Assembly (NCBI GenBank): GCA_032622095.1
Contig: CP136066.1
Span: 60,358,609-60,422,608, forward strand
DNA length: 64,000 nt
Direction: 5' to 3'
From: Siphonodentalium dalli
Taxonomy: Eukaryota > Mollusca > Scaphopoda > Gadilida > Siphonodentaliidae
Part shown: positions 36,618 through 47,932 of the stretch, piece after piece
Layout of the letters: each line of letters starts with the position of its first letter
How positions within the stretch are numbered: the stretch's first letter is position 1
Program-made: the position numbers and the translations under genes
Notes under the pieces: generated by a model
Databases searched by the model: none
Told to the model about the DNA's origin: nothing
The model's input: the letters and a program-made list of their open reading frames with translations, nothing else

Positions 36618-37744
36618 CTGAAATATAAGCATACACACTATAAGGAATGTGTTACATCATATAACAATTTATAAGGATATATGTATCATTTTTTAGATTT
36701 ATATGGACTATACGCGCAATTAGACACGCTCTATGAGTGAGATCACTAACATATTGGATCCATCCTGCTCCCCCATTCCACGGTTTAGTTTAGGTCAAAG
36801 TTATGGAGTAGCATTCCATATATGAAGTTTGAACTCCAGAACTTTGATCTGGGCTGGATGGGCTCAATATGATAGCGAATCAGTCATCTCGCTTATTCAG
36901 ACAGTTTTCTAATGTGGTATCATATCCATATATACACGCAGGTGCATCGTGTGTAGTTTTCGAAATAGCCATTGTCTCCAACTTGGCTTAAACAACAGTC
37001 AAAATAATCCCCAATAAAGCAATCGATTTACAAATTGAATGTGTATATGGAAACTGCACATCGATTTACAAATTACATTCGTATCTGGAAACTGCAATAC
37101 CGCGGTAATGAAATTATTGGTGAATCGGCTTTGCGTAGTTTTTTTCGGGGAACAGGGGAGTTCCTTTCTTCGTGTAAGTTTATAAGACGATATTATGGGC
37201 TAAAATCGGCTATTGTCGGGTTATGTGTTGTTTGTATGGAGGGAGAGATATATTTGTTTAGTGATATGGGCAATTATATGATGTTATACTCACCATTACG
37301 AAGAATATTTCCAATGTTTATATAGTTTAAACGCTTTCCGCCAGAAGACTTCTGTTTAACCGTGACGTCACTGATGTATGGTGCACCGTTTTATCAGGAA
37401 AACGAACAGTCAATGTATATGCTGGAAGCGCTGTATGAATCCCAATGTCGAAATCATGAACCTTTTCCTTTCGTACACAACATTGTAATGTTTAGATGTC
37501 GTGTAGTCCAAAAAAAAAAACGCACACGGGAGTAATTGGGCTCTACAAAACTTGGCGTCAAGGTTTTGTGAGTCCGTTCTCTTGAATTTGCATCTATGAA
37601 GAAGGTCGCGTTATTCAAACTTTTCATATTCAATCGGAACATGGCTGGTTTCCACCACCAGAGAGCATATTCACCTACCAAGAATAACTAAACCCATATT
37701 TAAAAGGCGTTATCCATGAATATATTGGACAAAATTGAATGATT

Positions 37745-38440
37745 TCACTATTTTGTCCGCCATCTTGGCCGCCATATTGGATGAAATTGCACACTCTATT
37801 TATATTTTGGTAGAAATCCCCCATGTCAACAATTTATGTACCCTTGTTGGTATCATATTCTGTTCGTTTCCGATCAGCTATTGACTAGAATCCCAGAAGT
37901 AAATTTAGTGAAATTTCATACCGTATTTGGTTAATTTATTTTTTAAATATGCGCTGGGATATGATCATAAATAGAACATATTATGTTGTAGAAATGATTG
38001 CGTAGTATAACTGATAAAAATTTAAGTAGTTAATTGTGACTAGTTTAAAAAAAGTTTACTATTTTGGAGGTATGTGTGAAAAAATATCGATTTTTCAACT
38101 TCCGGTCGCCATTTTGGCGGCCATATTGGTTCTTGGGTGACATGTTTTATGTCTAATTAAAGTACTATGTAATATTAACACAAATATATAGCTTTTTTAT
38201 ATATTGTGTTAGAAATACTCTCTTAGAAATTGATCAAACGGACTCTGTGACTGTTGAGAGATTTTGCTCGGCGGCCATCTTGATGACGTCATAAATCACC
38301 CCAGTCGCGACCCCCAGGTGTCTAACATGTGTTTCCCAACGCTTGAGATGTCAGGCAACATCAATAGCATGGTGCCTATATTTCTTCATGAAATGCACAC
38401 GGGAGCAAAACAATGGACATGAGAGCCTCTACTACCTCCC
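37745..38440 (-). repeat. YY1-like-motif repeat, inverted copy 2
   Basis: Duplicate of 32,520-33,212 through the 5.2-kb tandem duplication; same paired ATGGCGGCC-type motifs. Confidence 0.7.
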
Positions 38441-38690
38441 ATGACTGGAGTTTCCTGAAATTTTGCGAACACACTGTGCCAATGGATTATATTATATATA
38501 TATGCGAGTCCCCATCAGGGAGCCTTGCATATATAAGAGAATACATTAGCCTAAAAATATTTACCTTGACATTGTAAGCCAATGCTTTATCTTGTATATG
38601 AAAGGCTCCCTATGTAGATTCGCACATATAAGAGAATGCACTGGCACATGATATTTAATGCTGCACCAGAGCAGCCCCGGTCATGAATAC
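38437..38690. mobile_element. hairpin-pair element, P1-like
   Basis: ccatgactggagtttcctga at the left and cagccccggtcatgaatacc at the right are the diverged ends of the P1 type. Two hairpin modules lie at about 38,470-38,545 and 38,578-38,650. Flanking TTAA is not clear (ctcccatg / catgaata), so the ends have decayed. The breakpoint of the tandem duplication lies between its two hairpins. Confidence 0.75.
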
Positions 38691-40379
38691 CACACTAAAC
38701 ATCTGGGATGGTACTAAACGATAACCTAGAATTTCTTGGTGTCATCGGCGTCGGGCGAGGACTGCAATCCACGACATATAATACAGACATGTCAATAAGG
38801 ATAACTCTAAATTATAAAAAAAGAAAGAACAGGACAGTATTGGTTTTGTTGATGATCGCCCAAGTCTAACACGGTCTATATGCTCTCGTGGTTATCGACT
38901 CTGTTAAAGCACCAGGTTTTACAAGATTCTTGTAAGTTATGAAAAAATACTCGAGGATTACGATTTTTGCCATTTTCAAACCTAAATTATCACGATAGTA
39001 ACAGAATAGTGTTTATAACAATCCGAAAGTGATAAGTTTCTGAAATAAATGCCGAATGTCCTGGGACAATTTGCCTATAAATTGCAATGACTCCATAACG
39101 AAGGCGGGTATACTGTATAGCAACGGAAGCAGCGGTATTAACTGTTTTACTCTGGGTCGCATTTCACTTATGCATTAACCCTTTACCCAACAGAACGGCC
39201 CTGTGCCAATGCATTCTCTTATATATGCGAGTCGACCATAGGTCGCCTCGCATATATAAGAGAATGTATTGGCTTAACACATATTAAAAATGATAAAATT
39301 GTCAAAGAATGTAGAAAGATATTATAAAAATTGTTAAAAAATGTAAGAAAAAAAATAAAATGTTAAAGTCATTAGCTTCACTCCCGGTGGGTATATATTT
39401 CATGTCAGACAGAACTGTATCCGATATACCATAAGAAAGGTCATACAAAACTAGAAATAAAACCCCAAGGTTGCATATTATTGATGCGGTATTCGCCCCG
39501 TATTAAATTGTTGAAAACTGCGGTCAGAGTAAGAAATCTTCTCAGATACAACCACATTTTCGGCGCGAATCATCGCGTGGAGGTCATGGAATTATATTCG
39601 GAAGAAATCGGAACCGCCCGAAAAACGACGATCGGCTGGCACGCACGGTTGAGAGAACAGCCAAAACAATAGCCGGCATGTCGAAAACCGAAAGTAGATT
39701 CAACAAAACACAAACTAGATAATGTGATTATGTCTTGATTTTTGCATCGATATCTCATGTTTTCTAATTGAAATGTCGAGAATTAATTGGCAACTAACAA
39801 AGTGTACACACTGTACACTTTGTGTATATGTTATATATGGATTGTTTGCAAATTTAGGCGTGAATGGGTATTCACAGCATGCAAAATACGATTGGCACAC
39901 CTCCGAACCGATCAGCTGATCCAGGTCGTCATGCTTCTCATCGATTGAAAATAAACAAATCGGGGAATTCCTGCCCTTCTTATCAAACGTCAACACATTT
40001 GGTCGAATTTAAGATGAAGTTATCTGCAATGGCATTATTGACTTCTGTAAATGGAAATTATTAGCAATATTTCAAACGCAGAGAGTGCATGAACCACCGA
40101 TCGATCTATAAATTATAATAGCCCAATCGGGCTGAACTAGATCGATTGGTCTTCCTGGCATAGTGGTTGCTGCTGTAAGAGAGGGAACTCTAAATTTCTT
40201 AAATATTAAAATTTTGTTTGTTTTCAGATTTGTACAAGTTTATAATGAATATTACTAGTAAAAAAATATACCATTGTCTTTCATTAGTTTCAAAATAAAT
40301 GAGAATTTTTTTTAATTGGTAGAAACAGCTGGTCGAAAGAACAATTTAGAGTACTCCCCTTATCCCAGATTCACTTTAT

Positions 40380-43330
40380 AGTAGCTAATTACACTTAAGC
40401 ATAAATTATTTATGCTTAAGCATAATTAACTTACGATAAGCGTAATACATTTGAATTACGCTTGAGTGTAATTGGGTTCATCAGCTATCTCACCTCTATG
40501 GGAGGAAGCCAAATTAACATTTAATAAATAATTGAGCTAAAGCCCCCCCCCCCCCCAATCAAGGAATCTCTAATTACACTTAAGTGCAATAAGAATATTT
40601 CTTATCGCGCTTAAGTGCAATAAGAAGATTCCTTATTGCGCTTAGAGATTCCTTATTGCGCTTAAGTGCAATACGATATTCCTTTTTGTGCTTAAGTGCA
40701 ATAAGATATTCCTTATTGTGCTAAGCGCAATTAGATATTTCCTTATTGAACTTAATCGCAATTATATCTTCCCTTATTATATCGCTTAAGCTCAATTATA
40801 TCGCTTAAGCTCTATTATTTATTAAATGTTAATTTGGCTCCCCATATACCTCATGTATATTGGTATAACCTGATGTAGGTTACTGGCATTAGTAATGCGG
40901 TTGCATCCATTTCAGCTTGAGGGGAGTTCAATGAGAGTGTATATGAATTACGTTTAAGCGTACTTCATTTACGCTTAAGCGCGGAACTCATTTACACTTA
41001 AGCATAATTAATATGAATAATGCTTAAGCAAACACCTAACTCCAACTGATTTCCTCTGTCTGAATAATTGAGTCCATCTCATAGTATATGGGGGAGTCTA
41101 AACCGATGTTTGATTGATGTCTTATTGCCAGAGTAAATTTGAGTTTAGAGGAAATCGCATGGGAGACAGCCTTTTCAAATATATTATTTATTAGTGTAAA
41201 TCAATTGCGCTCAAGCGCAAAAAATATGTGTCTAATAATATATTTGCGCTTTAGCATAAAATTGCCATAAATGTGATCTATTATATGGGAGGCCCTTTTC
41301 ACATTTATTATTTATTTACGCTTAAGCGCAAATAACCTCTATCATTTGCAATTAAGCAAATAGATCATATTTGCGCTTAAGCGCAAATCATTTGCACTTA
41401 AGCGCAAATAAAAATCAATATGCATTGATCCCCCCTGAATTAATTTTACATGGCACAGGCATAAACACATCACTAAAGTTGATATAGCCCCACCATATGA
41501 GGGAAACAATCCCCCAGAAACCCCAAGATCTGTTTTATGACCATGGAAATGATATAGATCTGTGTAGGATATGTCTCTTTTATAAAATTACTAGCAGGTT
41601 AGCCCGCCACCGGCGGCTTGTCCGAAACATGACATTTTTATATAAATTTTTTTTAATTTTTAGCTCCACGCGTTTCAATAAGAAAATTTGTACCCGGTAG
41701 CTCCACCAGTTTCCGAGATCTGGTCTGCGCATGAAAATTTGTACCCGGCGCAAGATACATTCACATGCCAAATTTCAAGTCGATAGCTCCACCCGTTTCC
41801 GAGATCTCGTCTGCGCATGCGCTGCACGGGCGTCGCACGGGCTCGGCGACCCGATAAAATTTGTACCCGGCGCAAGATACATTCACATAGCAAATTTCAA
41901 GTCGATAGCTCCACCCGTTTCCGAGATCTCGTCTGCGCATGCGCTGCACGGGCGTCGCACGGGCTCGGCGACCCGATAAAATGTGTACCGGCGCAAGATA
42001 CATTCACATAGCAAATTTCAAGTCGATAGCTCCACCCGTTTCCGAGATCTCGTCTGCGCATGCGCTGCACGGGTGTCGCACGGGCTCGCCAATACGACAA
42101 CGACCACCGCCTGGTCAAACTACACACACGTACCAAGTTTCGTCCCGATCGGTCGAGAATCGTAGATTTGTATGAAGTACAACACACACACAAACATAAA
42201 TATATAAGAGAGATATGTAAATTAGATAGATTGTATCAAAATATATAGGAGAGATATGTAAATGATCTACACACCATTACTGGTGTTTGTCAAAGTTTAG
42301 TGGGGTATATCAATACTCATTCACGATCATATCATTGAGGTCCGGAGGGTGTGGGCTATCTCTCGAATACAAGGAGTTCTCAAAATATATAGAAGAGAAG
42401 ATACTATATCTCTGGGATGGCGACACAAATTCTTGGGGACAGGGATGCTGATATTATGAAAATAGGGGTTTTTCCCCAACTTCAAGTCAATGAGTACACC
42501 ATATGAGGGCAGCAAACCCCAGTAACCCCTAATTCCCTATTTATGGCCATGGAAATGGTATATATCTGTGCAGGAGATAATAAAATATACATGAGCTCTG
42601 GGAGTGGGACACCAGGGACAGAGATGCTGATATGGATATGGAAATATGTTTTTTCTTCAACTTCGAGTCTGTATGGGGCTATTACTATGGGCCCATGCTG
42701 ATATAATATGAGATGGACTCAATCATTCACATCAGAGGGATGTAATGGAGTGTTAGGTATTTGCGCTTAAGCGCAAATAAATTGATAGACACATATTTGT
42801 TCTTAAGCGCAAATGATTTGCGCTTAATGATTTATGCTTAAGCACAAATATTTGCGCTTAAGCGCAAATAAATAATAAATGTGAAAAGGGCCTCCCATAC
42901 TATTTCCGCTAAAGCGCATATGATTTGTATTTAAGTATAAATGATTTGCTCTTAAGTGCAAATGATTTACACTTAAGCGTAAATGATTTGCGATTAAGCA
43001 GAATCAGAATAAATGTGAAAACGGCTTCTCGTATAATCGCTTAAGCATAATTCATTTATGATTAAGTGTAATTAATCTATCAATGAAAATAAATGACAAG
43101 TGAGCTTAAGCGTAAATCAATTACGCTTAAGCACACTTTAATCAATTACGCTTAAGCACACTAGTCATAATTCTATTACTCATAGGAGTAATGCTTTATC
43201 TACATCATACGGTTAAGCGTAAGTGAAGTACGCTTTATATGTGTGCATTACACCTGAGTGTAATACATTACGCTTAATTGTAATTCACTTACGCTAATGT
43301 GCAATTAGCTAATACATGTGAAAAAGGCTT
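40380..43330. repeat. dense field of CTTAAG-centred palindromes
   Basis: Dozens of short palindromes of the form TTGCGCTTAAGCGCAA, with relaxed versions (ttacgcttaagcgtaa, tttgcacttaagtgcaaa), are strewn over about 3 kb, except for 41,440-42,720, which holds other repeats. Spacing is irregular (often 20-60 bp) and spacers are AT-rich. Not a simple satellite: the palindrome is conserved while spacers vary. Symmetrical flank phrases aataaatgtgaaaa.ggc.tc occur on both sides. Confidence 0.85.
41690..42190. repeat. 117-bp tandem repeat, ~3.5 units, at an element end
   Basis: Unit: gataaaatttgtacccggcg, caagatacattcacat, caaatttcaagtcgatagct, ccacccgtttccgagatct, cgtctgcgcatgcgctgcac and a GC-rich tail. 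It ends in accaagtttcgtcccgatcg...acacacacacaaacat, a style common at the 3' ends of invertebrate retroelements. The clustered 60-98-codon ORFs here on both strands come from this GC-rich tandem unit. Confidence 0.75.
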
Positions 43331-43502
43331 TCCATTATAGTTATCATCCATCAGAATGAATAGTGCTTACTAAAGCTTGACAACAGAATTTGCCATTAAA
43401 AACATTTCATGGCCAATGAGCTAACAAATGTTCTGTACTGGCATATTGAATACCAATTATTTGTACTATTGTACAGGTATAATGTAATTAAACAGTTTTG
43501 AG

Positions 43503-43757
43503 TTACAAAAGTAAGACAACTCTTTCTGCACGGTACTGTGCTTGCGGCCAGATTGATGTAAAAATTCGGTCAATGCGCTTACAATTTTCTATAAATAGTA
43601 ACATTTTGGAATTATTACCTCTCGATCACTGTTCGATTATAATCTTTGCCACTAACTCGGCCAATGTTCTTCCGTTTGTGATTTCACGCAACAATTCCCT
43701 TTCTATTCCTTCCCTGTCGAATTGACTACCGATTGCGATGTCAATTTGTTTTTCGCT
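43503..43757 (-). pseudogene. 84-codon frame interrupted by one TGA, unrecognised
   Basis: From after TAA (43,758-43,760) to TAA (43,503-43,505) the minus frame is open except for TGA at 43,626-43,628. It looks protein-like on both sides of that stop (FDREGIERELLREI and later LLFIENCKRIDRIF). No family recognised. It may be a degraded coding remnant carried in the composite element. Chance is possible. Confidence 0.25.
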
Positions 43758-44843
43758 TTAATATTCTGATGTGCATGACGCTATTCCAGCGAACGGTCAT
43801 CCTCCCTAGAAGCCATTTCTGAGAACGAAACCCGATTCAATCCCAATCGAGTCGGAAGTGCTCGGGCATTTCCGTGACTGCACAAGACAACGCATCGGTT
43901 TGTATTTTCGTGTTATTATGGTGAGATTAATCGGGACGATTGATGAATATAAATAGTTAGCCGAATGGCCGTATAATGTGTACAAACTGACTTCAGGATG
44001 GGGGATTTCGTGTATCTGAGTTATTTTATTCACTCTTCCCACAGAATGACGCAGGGAACTCAATTGTGAGGTTCAATTTACGTTTCACATCACTTTAAAG
44101 AATGTAAGAAAAAATAGTAAAAAGTGTTAAAAAAGATTTTTTTTAGGCCAATGTATTCTCTTATATATGCGAGGCGACCTATGGTCGACTCGCATATATA
44201 AGAGAATGCATTGGCACAGGGCATAACTGTAGCCATCACAATGTGGTCAATGAACCGGTTCCAATTATATCCATATTTGTATTGTGTTATTGAGACAGAC
44301 CGAAGATATTTTAGGCTGTTGAAGCTTTATTTGGCCGGTTTGTTGGGTAAAGGGTTAATTTGGTGATAATCCAGCTTAATTTACAACCAGAGACTGTGCT
44401 TTTTTTTAATTGGTCCTGTAACAGATGTGAAAATCGATGAACCGATTGACACAGGAAGAGATTGACTGATATATCCCCCGAGGAAAATCACAATGAATCC
44501 CGTTTGACCTCACTGGGATTCCGGTAGAATTCCGAATCGCCGTTGATATTTTGACGGGATTTTTGTTCTATCACTGGAATTTCAATGGGACTTTTTTTAT
44601 TCCGATATGAAGGGATTTGGTATGGTAGCTTTAAGGTTTTGTCTCAGCTATATCCCGTCCAAGTGAAATGTCTGAAGTCATTGTCATTTATTTTTATATT
44701 TTCATTTAAGGTGTATTCCAATTTATATTTTCATTTCAGGGCTGTCCAGCTGGCTGTATATTTTTCTTATCATGACACTGATCATGATGGGAATTTTGTG
44801 AATAAATTATCTATCATTGTGCTGTTTCAACATAACGGCAGAT

Positions 44844-44927
44844 TCATTCTGTGTCAATATTCGAACCCATATTCAACCTAGGGAATTGACAAATAGTACC
44901 AAAGCGATGTTGTGACCAGCGAAGAGC
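44844..44927 (-). CDS. RBR ligase terminal exon H
   Basis: The acceptor has a strong pyrimidine tract (ccctgttcctctcag|GCTCTT). Then 27 codons to TGA (44,846-44,844), starting ALRWSQHRFG. Phase 0 agrees with exon G2. The acceptor is 24 bp from a 30-bp minisatellite. AATAAA on the minus strand near 44,688 could be the poly(A) signal. Confidence 0.65.
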   Translation of the reverse strand, partial: ALRWSQHRFGTICQFPRLNMGSNIDTE

Positions 44928-44950
44928 CTGAGAGGAACAGGGTAAATCCT

Positions 44951-45068
44951 CACATCAAACAAGGGGAAACAATCACATATCACATCAAACAAGGGGAAAC
45001 AATCACATATCACATCAAACAAGGGGAAACAATCACATATCACATCAAACAAGGGGAAACAATCACAT
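44951..45068. repeat. 30-bp minisatellite, 4 units
   Basis: Unit cacatcaaacaaggggaaac + aatcacatat, four almost identical copies directly upstream (on the minus strand) of the exon H acceptor. Confidence 0.95.
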
Positions 45069-45336
45069 AAATAATTTACTCGCCATCATTTAGTGGGCTC
45101 TATAGTTGTCGATTACAAAGACAGTTCAGACAATAACTGTTTTTTTTTTCAGCGATGATGACTTTCAAATAACATGCATGTTAAAATAGATTTCTGGATT
45201 TCCCCACCGGTAATGTGTATGCTAAAATTAGGAAGCGGACTATCGCTATGTGTGTGGAACAATCGGAAATAGTGAATGTCAAACAACCAATCACAAGCGT
45301 GGATAATGCTTAGTTAGTTACGTGAGATATAATATT

Positions 45337-46078
45337 ATGTAATATATCTACTCAACTGTTCCAGCATATTTAGTATGCAATATATCCAATCACCTGCTCC
45401 AGCCTATTTAGTATGTAATAGTTCTACTCGCCTGTTCCAGCCTATTTAGTATGTACAATCTCCACACTTGGTGTGTAATATCTCTACTCGCCAGCTCCAG
45501 CCTATTTGGTACGCAATATCTCTACTCGCCTGTTCCAGCCTATTTGGTATGCAATATCTCCACTTGCCTGTTCCAGCCTATTTGGTATGTAATATATCTA
45601 CTACCTGTTCCAGCCTATTTAGTATGTAATATCTCTACTCACATGTTCCAGCCTATTTAGTATATCATATTCTACTCACCTGTTCCATCCTATTTAGTAT
45701 GTAATATCTCTACTCACATGTTCCAGCCTATTTAGTATATCATATTTTAATCACCTGTTCCAGCTTATTTAGTATGTAATATCTCTACTCACCTGTTCCA
45801 GCTTATTTGGTAAGTAATATTTCTACTCACCTGTTCTAGTCTATTTAGTATGTAATAGTTCTACTCACCTGTTCCAGCATATTTAGTATGTAATATTTCT
45901 ACTCTCCTATTCTAGTCTATTTAGAATGTAATATCTCTACTCACCTGTTCCAGTCTATTTAGTATGTAATATTTGTACTCACCTGTTCCAGCTTATTTAT
46001 CATGTAGTATTTCTACTCACCTTTTTCCAGCTTATTTAGTATGTAATATTTCTACTCACCTGTTCCAGTCTATTTAGT
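45337..46078 (-). repeat. 38-bp minisatellite built from the exon G2 end and splice donor, ~19 units
   Basis: On the minus strand each unit reads about CTAAATAGACTGGAACAG, GTGAGTAGAAATATTACATA. The first 18 bases are the last six codons of exon G2 (LNRLEQ) and the rest starts with its 5' splice site. The authentic exon end is the first unit; the array runs downstream into the intron. Most units keep CAG|GTGAGT intact. A stop codon (TAA) follows within each unit in the coding frame, so use of a later donor would truncate the protein. Confidence 0.9.
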
Positions 46079-46179
46079 ATAAAATCGAGCGTTGCAACAT
46101 TCTGCAGTAAGGACGCCTGTGCTTGATTGTGCGGCAGGTTTGAAGCCAGTATATACAGATGCTCTATTATGGTGTTAAG
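46060..46179 (-). CDS. RBR ligase exon G2 (helical tail)
   Basis: 120 bp, from acceptor gcttttcag|CTTAAC to donor GAACAG|GTGAGT, phase 0 to 0 (the other two phases hit stops at once). Encodes 40 residues, LNTIIEHLYILASNL ... NVATLDFILNRLEQ, helical with regular Leu spacing, fitting the C-terminal helical region behind RING2 in ariadne-type ligases. Its 3' end seeds the 38-bp array. Confidence 0.75.
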
Positions 46180-46199
46180 CTGAAAAGTATTTAAATGAC

Positions 46200-47730
46200 A
46201 TATTTACTTACTAACCACAAGGTGTGTTATGGAGTATATACAAACCAGCGTCCCTGATGGCTGCTATGTTAGAAATTGATCCGTTGTGCGTGACATATCA
46301 AACCCGCTATGAATATCATGAGTACCAAGATTTACGCGAAACATATTTCCAGTTTAGAACTTTCGGATTTTGAAATATTCCGATTCATAATGGGCAATGA
46401 GGTGAAGGTAACTGTGAATATAATATGCGACATGATCCGAGCCTTCTTTGCCAAAAGAGAAAAATACAGCTAAAATTAAAAGCGAACTTAAATTGAAAGC
46501 AACAACACTGCATATACATAACAATAGTATTATTATTTCGCCCTCCGGGTGTATACTAATGTAGAGATCATTGTATCCAATGGACGCTAGGGTTTTTATT
46601 TTTAGCATAGGTTTTTTTGGGACTCATTAAAAGTTGTAGTGCGACCCTGATCACGAGTCCGGCAAAGAGGTGTAGTTGTTACGACATATAGGTTTACTGC
46701 TTCGCTAGCTGATCTGGCCGATTGGGAGTTATTTTATGATTATCTGGCCGTGTCGAATTGAGCTTTCGCGCTTTCTGCCAGGACAACACATTACGGATTT
46801 TTCGCGGATGTGTATTCGCGGATGTGTCATTGCTGCATGTAACTTTTATAACCGCGTTAATTGCTTTCGATGTTTATAGGTGTGAACAATGGCTGGGCCA
46901 CTCTTGAAGATTTTATGGCTGGAACACAAGGCGTAATATAACAGCTAACTTTGCTGATGAAGTATGAGACATATCTCAGTTTGAATGTAGACTAAATGTT
47001 TTGCGAAGTATCGGGTGTGTGTTTTATCCGATTAGTAGATTTTGTATCCGCATTTAGAGGCTTCCGGTGTGGTGAATGAGAAACCTGCAGTAATAAGCCG
47101 TAAGTTTTGTAATAATTTGAAGGATTAGTTGTATTAACGGAATTCTGAGGTGGTGCATTCATGAAACCGATATATTTTATATTATAATTTAGATTCATGC
47201 CTAATATGATCTTGAGGGCGTTACCATTTTTTATTATGGTTTTCTTGTATTTATTTAATGTATCTTCCCATCATTTGTATAATGTTCATGTAATATAATT
47301 ATTCATCATAATCTTTCTGCAATTTCAATAAACATCATATATATCAGAGGAACGAACAAATTCTCATTCACCTTACGAAATGATGACGTTTGAGCATGTG
47401 ATGTCATCTAGCTACAACATGGTCCATGTAGACCCCCAAATTTCCAACTTACCCTAGCCTAAATTCAATCGAAACATTGACCGAAAGTAAGAAAATGTTC
47501 GACTTTCGGTTTAAAAACAACCAACTTTTCACACTAACTACAGTACTGTGTGGAATATCAAAATATCAGGACAAATCCAATCTATTTTTAGTCGGAAATT
47601 TACAACTAATAAATGTGTCAGGCATGAACTTTTCAACTGTTGAAAATGTTGGCCAAGTTGGGGTGAGACATTGTCTGACCCCCCCCCCAAACATGTCGCC
47701 ACGCCGGGGCGTGCTATTTCTAGGAGGTAT
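46200..47730 (-). other. intron G1-G2, no exon recognised
   Basis: About 1.5 kb of unique AT-rich sequence. An 84-codon hydrophobic minus frame at 46,354-46,608 is not recognisable. Confidence 0.4.
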
Positions 47731-47737
47731 AACTTAC

Positions 47738-47806
47738 TTGAACGACGAAGGCAATGTTATCAACAATACAGCTGTTCTTCTCTTTGTCACTTTTATGAAG
47801 CGGATC
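47738..47806 (-). CDS. RBR ligase exon G1 (small)
   Basis: 69 bp, from acceptor acttctgttccag|GATCCG to donor GTTCAA|GTAAGT, phase 0 to 0. Encodes DPLHKSDKEKNSCIVDNIAF VVQ. The donor is a full consensus. Followed by exon G2 this reads ...FVVQ-LNTIIEHLYILA. The plus-strand ORF of 139 codons over this place is antisense shadow. Confidence 0.6.
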
Positions 47807-47932
47807 CTGGAACAGAAGTTAACCCTTTATTTACTGAATGGATTTTCCCATTCATTTACAAAAGTATACATTGGAATGGTATATTATTCATTTTGAGGGA
47901 TCATGACCAGGAACCTACACCACTAATGTAAA

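Larger units (their letters stand above)
33350..38577. repeat. 5.23-kb direct tandem duplication, copy 2
   Basis: Near-identical to 28,213-33,349 apart from single-base changes, homopolymer differences and one segment of about 80 bp (33,783-33,866) absent from copy 1. It carries the second copy of the zinc-binding pseudogene part and of the YY1-like-motif repeat. An uncollapsed haplotype in the assembly would look similar. Confidence 0.9.
39179..44354. mobile_element. 5.2-kb TTAA-bounded composite element (P3)
   Basis: TTAA (39,175-39,178) then CCCTTTACCCAACAGAACGG and a hairpin module at the left. At the right are a hairpin module, about 140 bp ending ggccggtttgttgggtaaaggg, and TTAA (44,355-44,358). 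These are the ends of the 382-bp MITE at 57,068-57,449, and the inner flanks (aaaatgataaaattgt / gtaagaaaaaat) match it too. P3 is therefore either a long form of that MITE or a MITE split by about 4.7 kb of other DNA (about 39,370-44,094, with ttaaag repeated at both joins). No transposase recognised inside. Confidence 0.75.

Noticed and set aside
41580-42248. Cluster of Arg/Cys-rich ORFs on both strands
   Set aside because: Read-through of the GC-rich 117-bp tandem repeat; the same peptides recur in shifted frames.
46354-46608. 84-codon hydrophobic minus-strand ORF in intron G1-G2
   Set aside because: No splice sites in phase with neighbouring exons and no family; likely chance in AT-rich DNA.
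47477-47931. Plus-strand ORFs of 139 and 86 codons
   Set aside because: Antisense to exon G1, with its full-consensus splice sites, and running into a duplicated non-coding block; no domain recognised.
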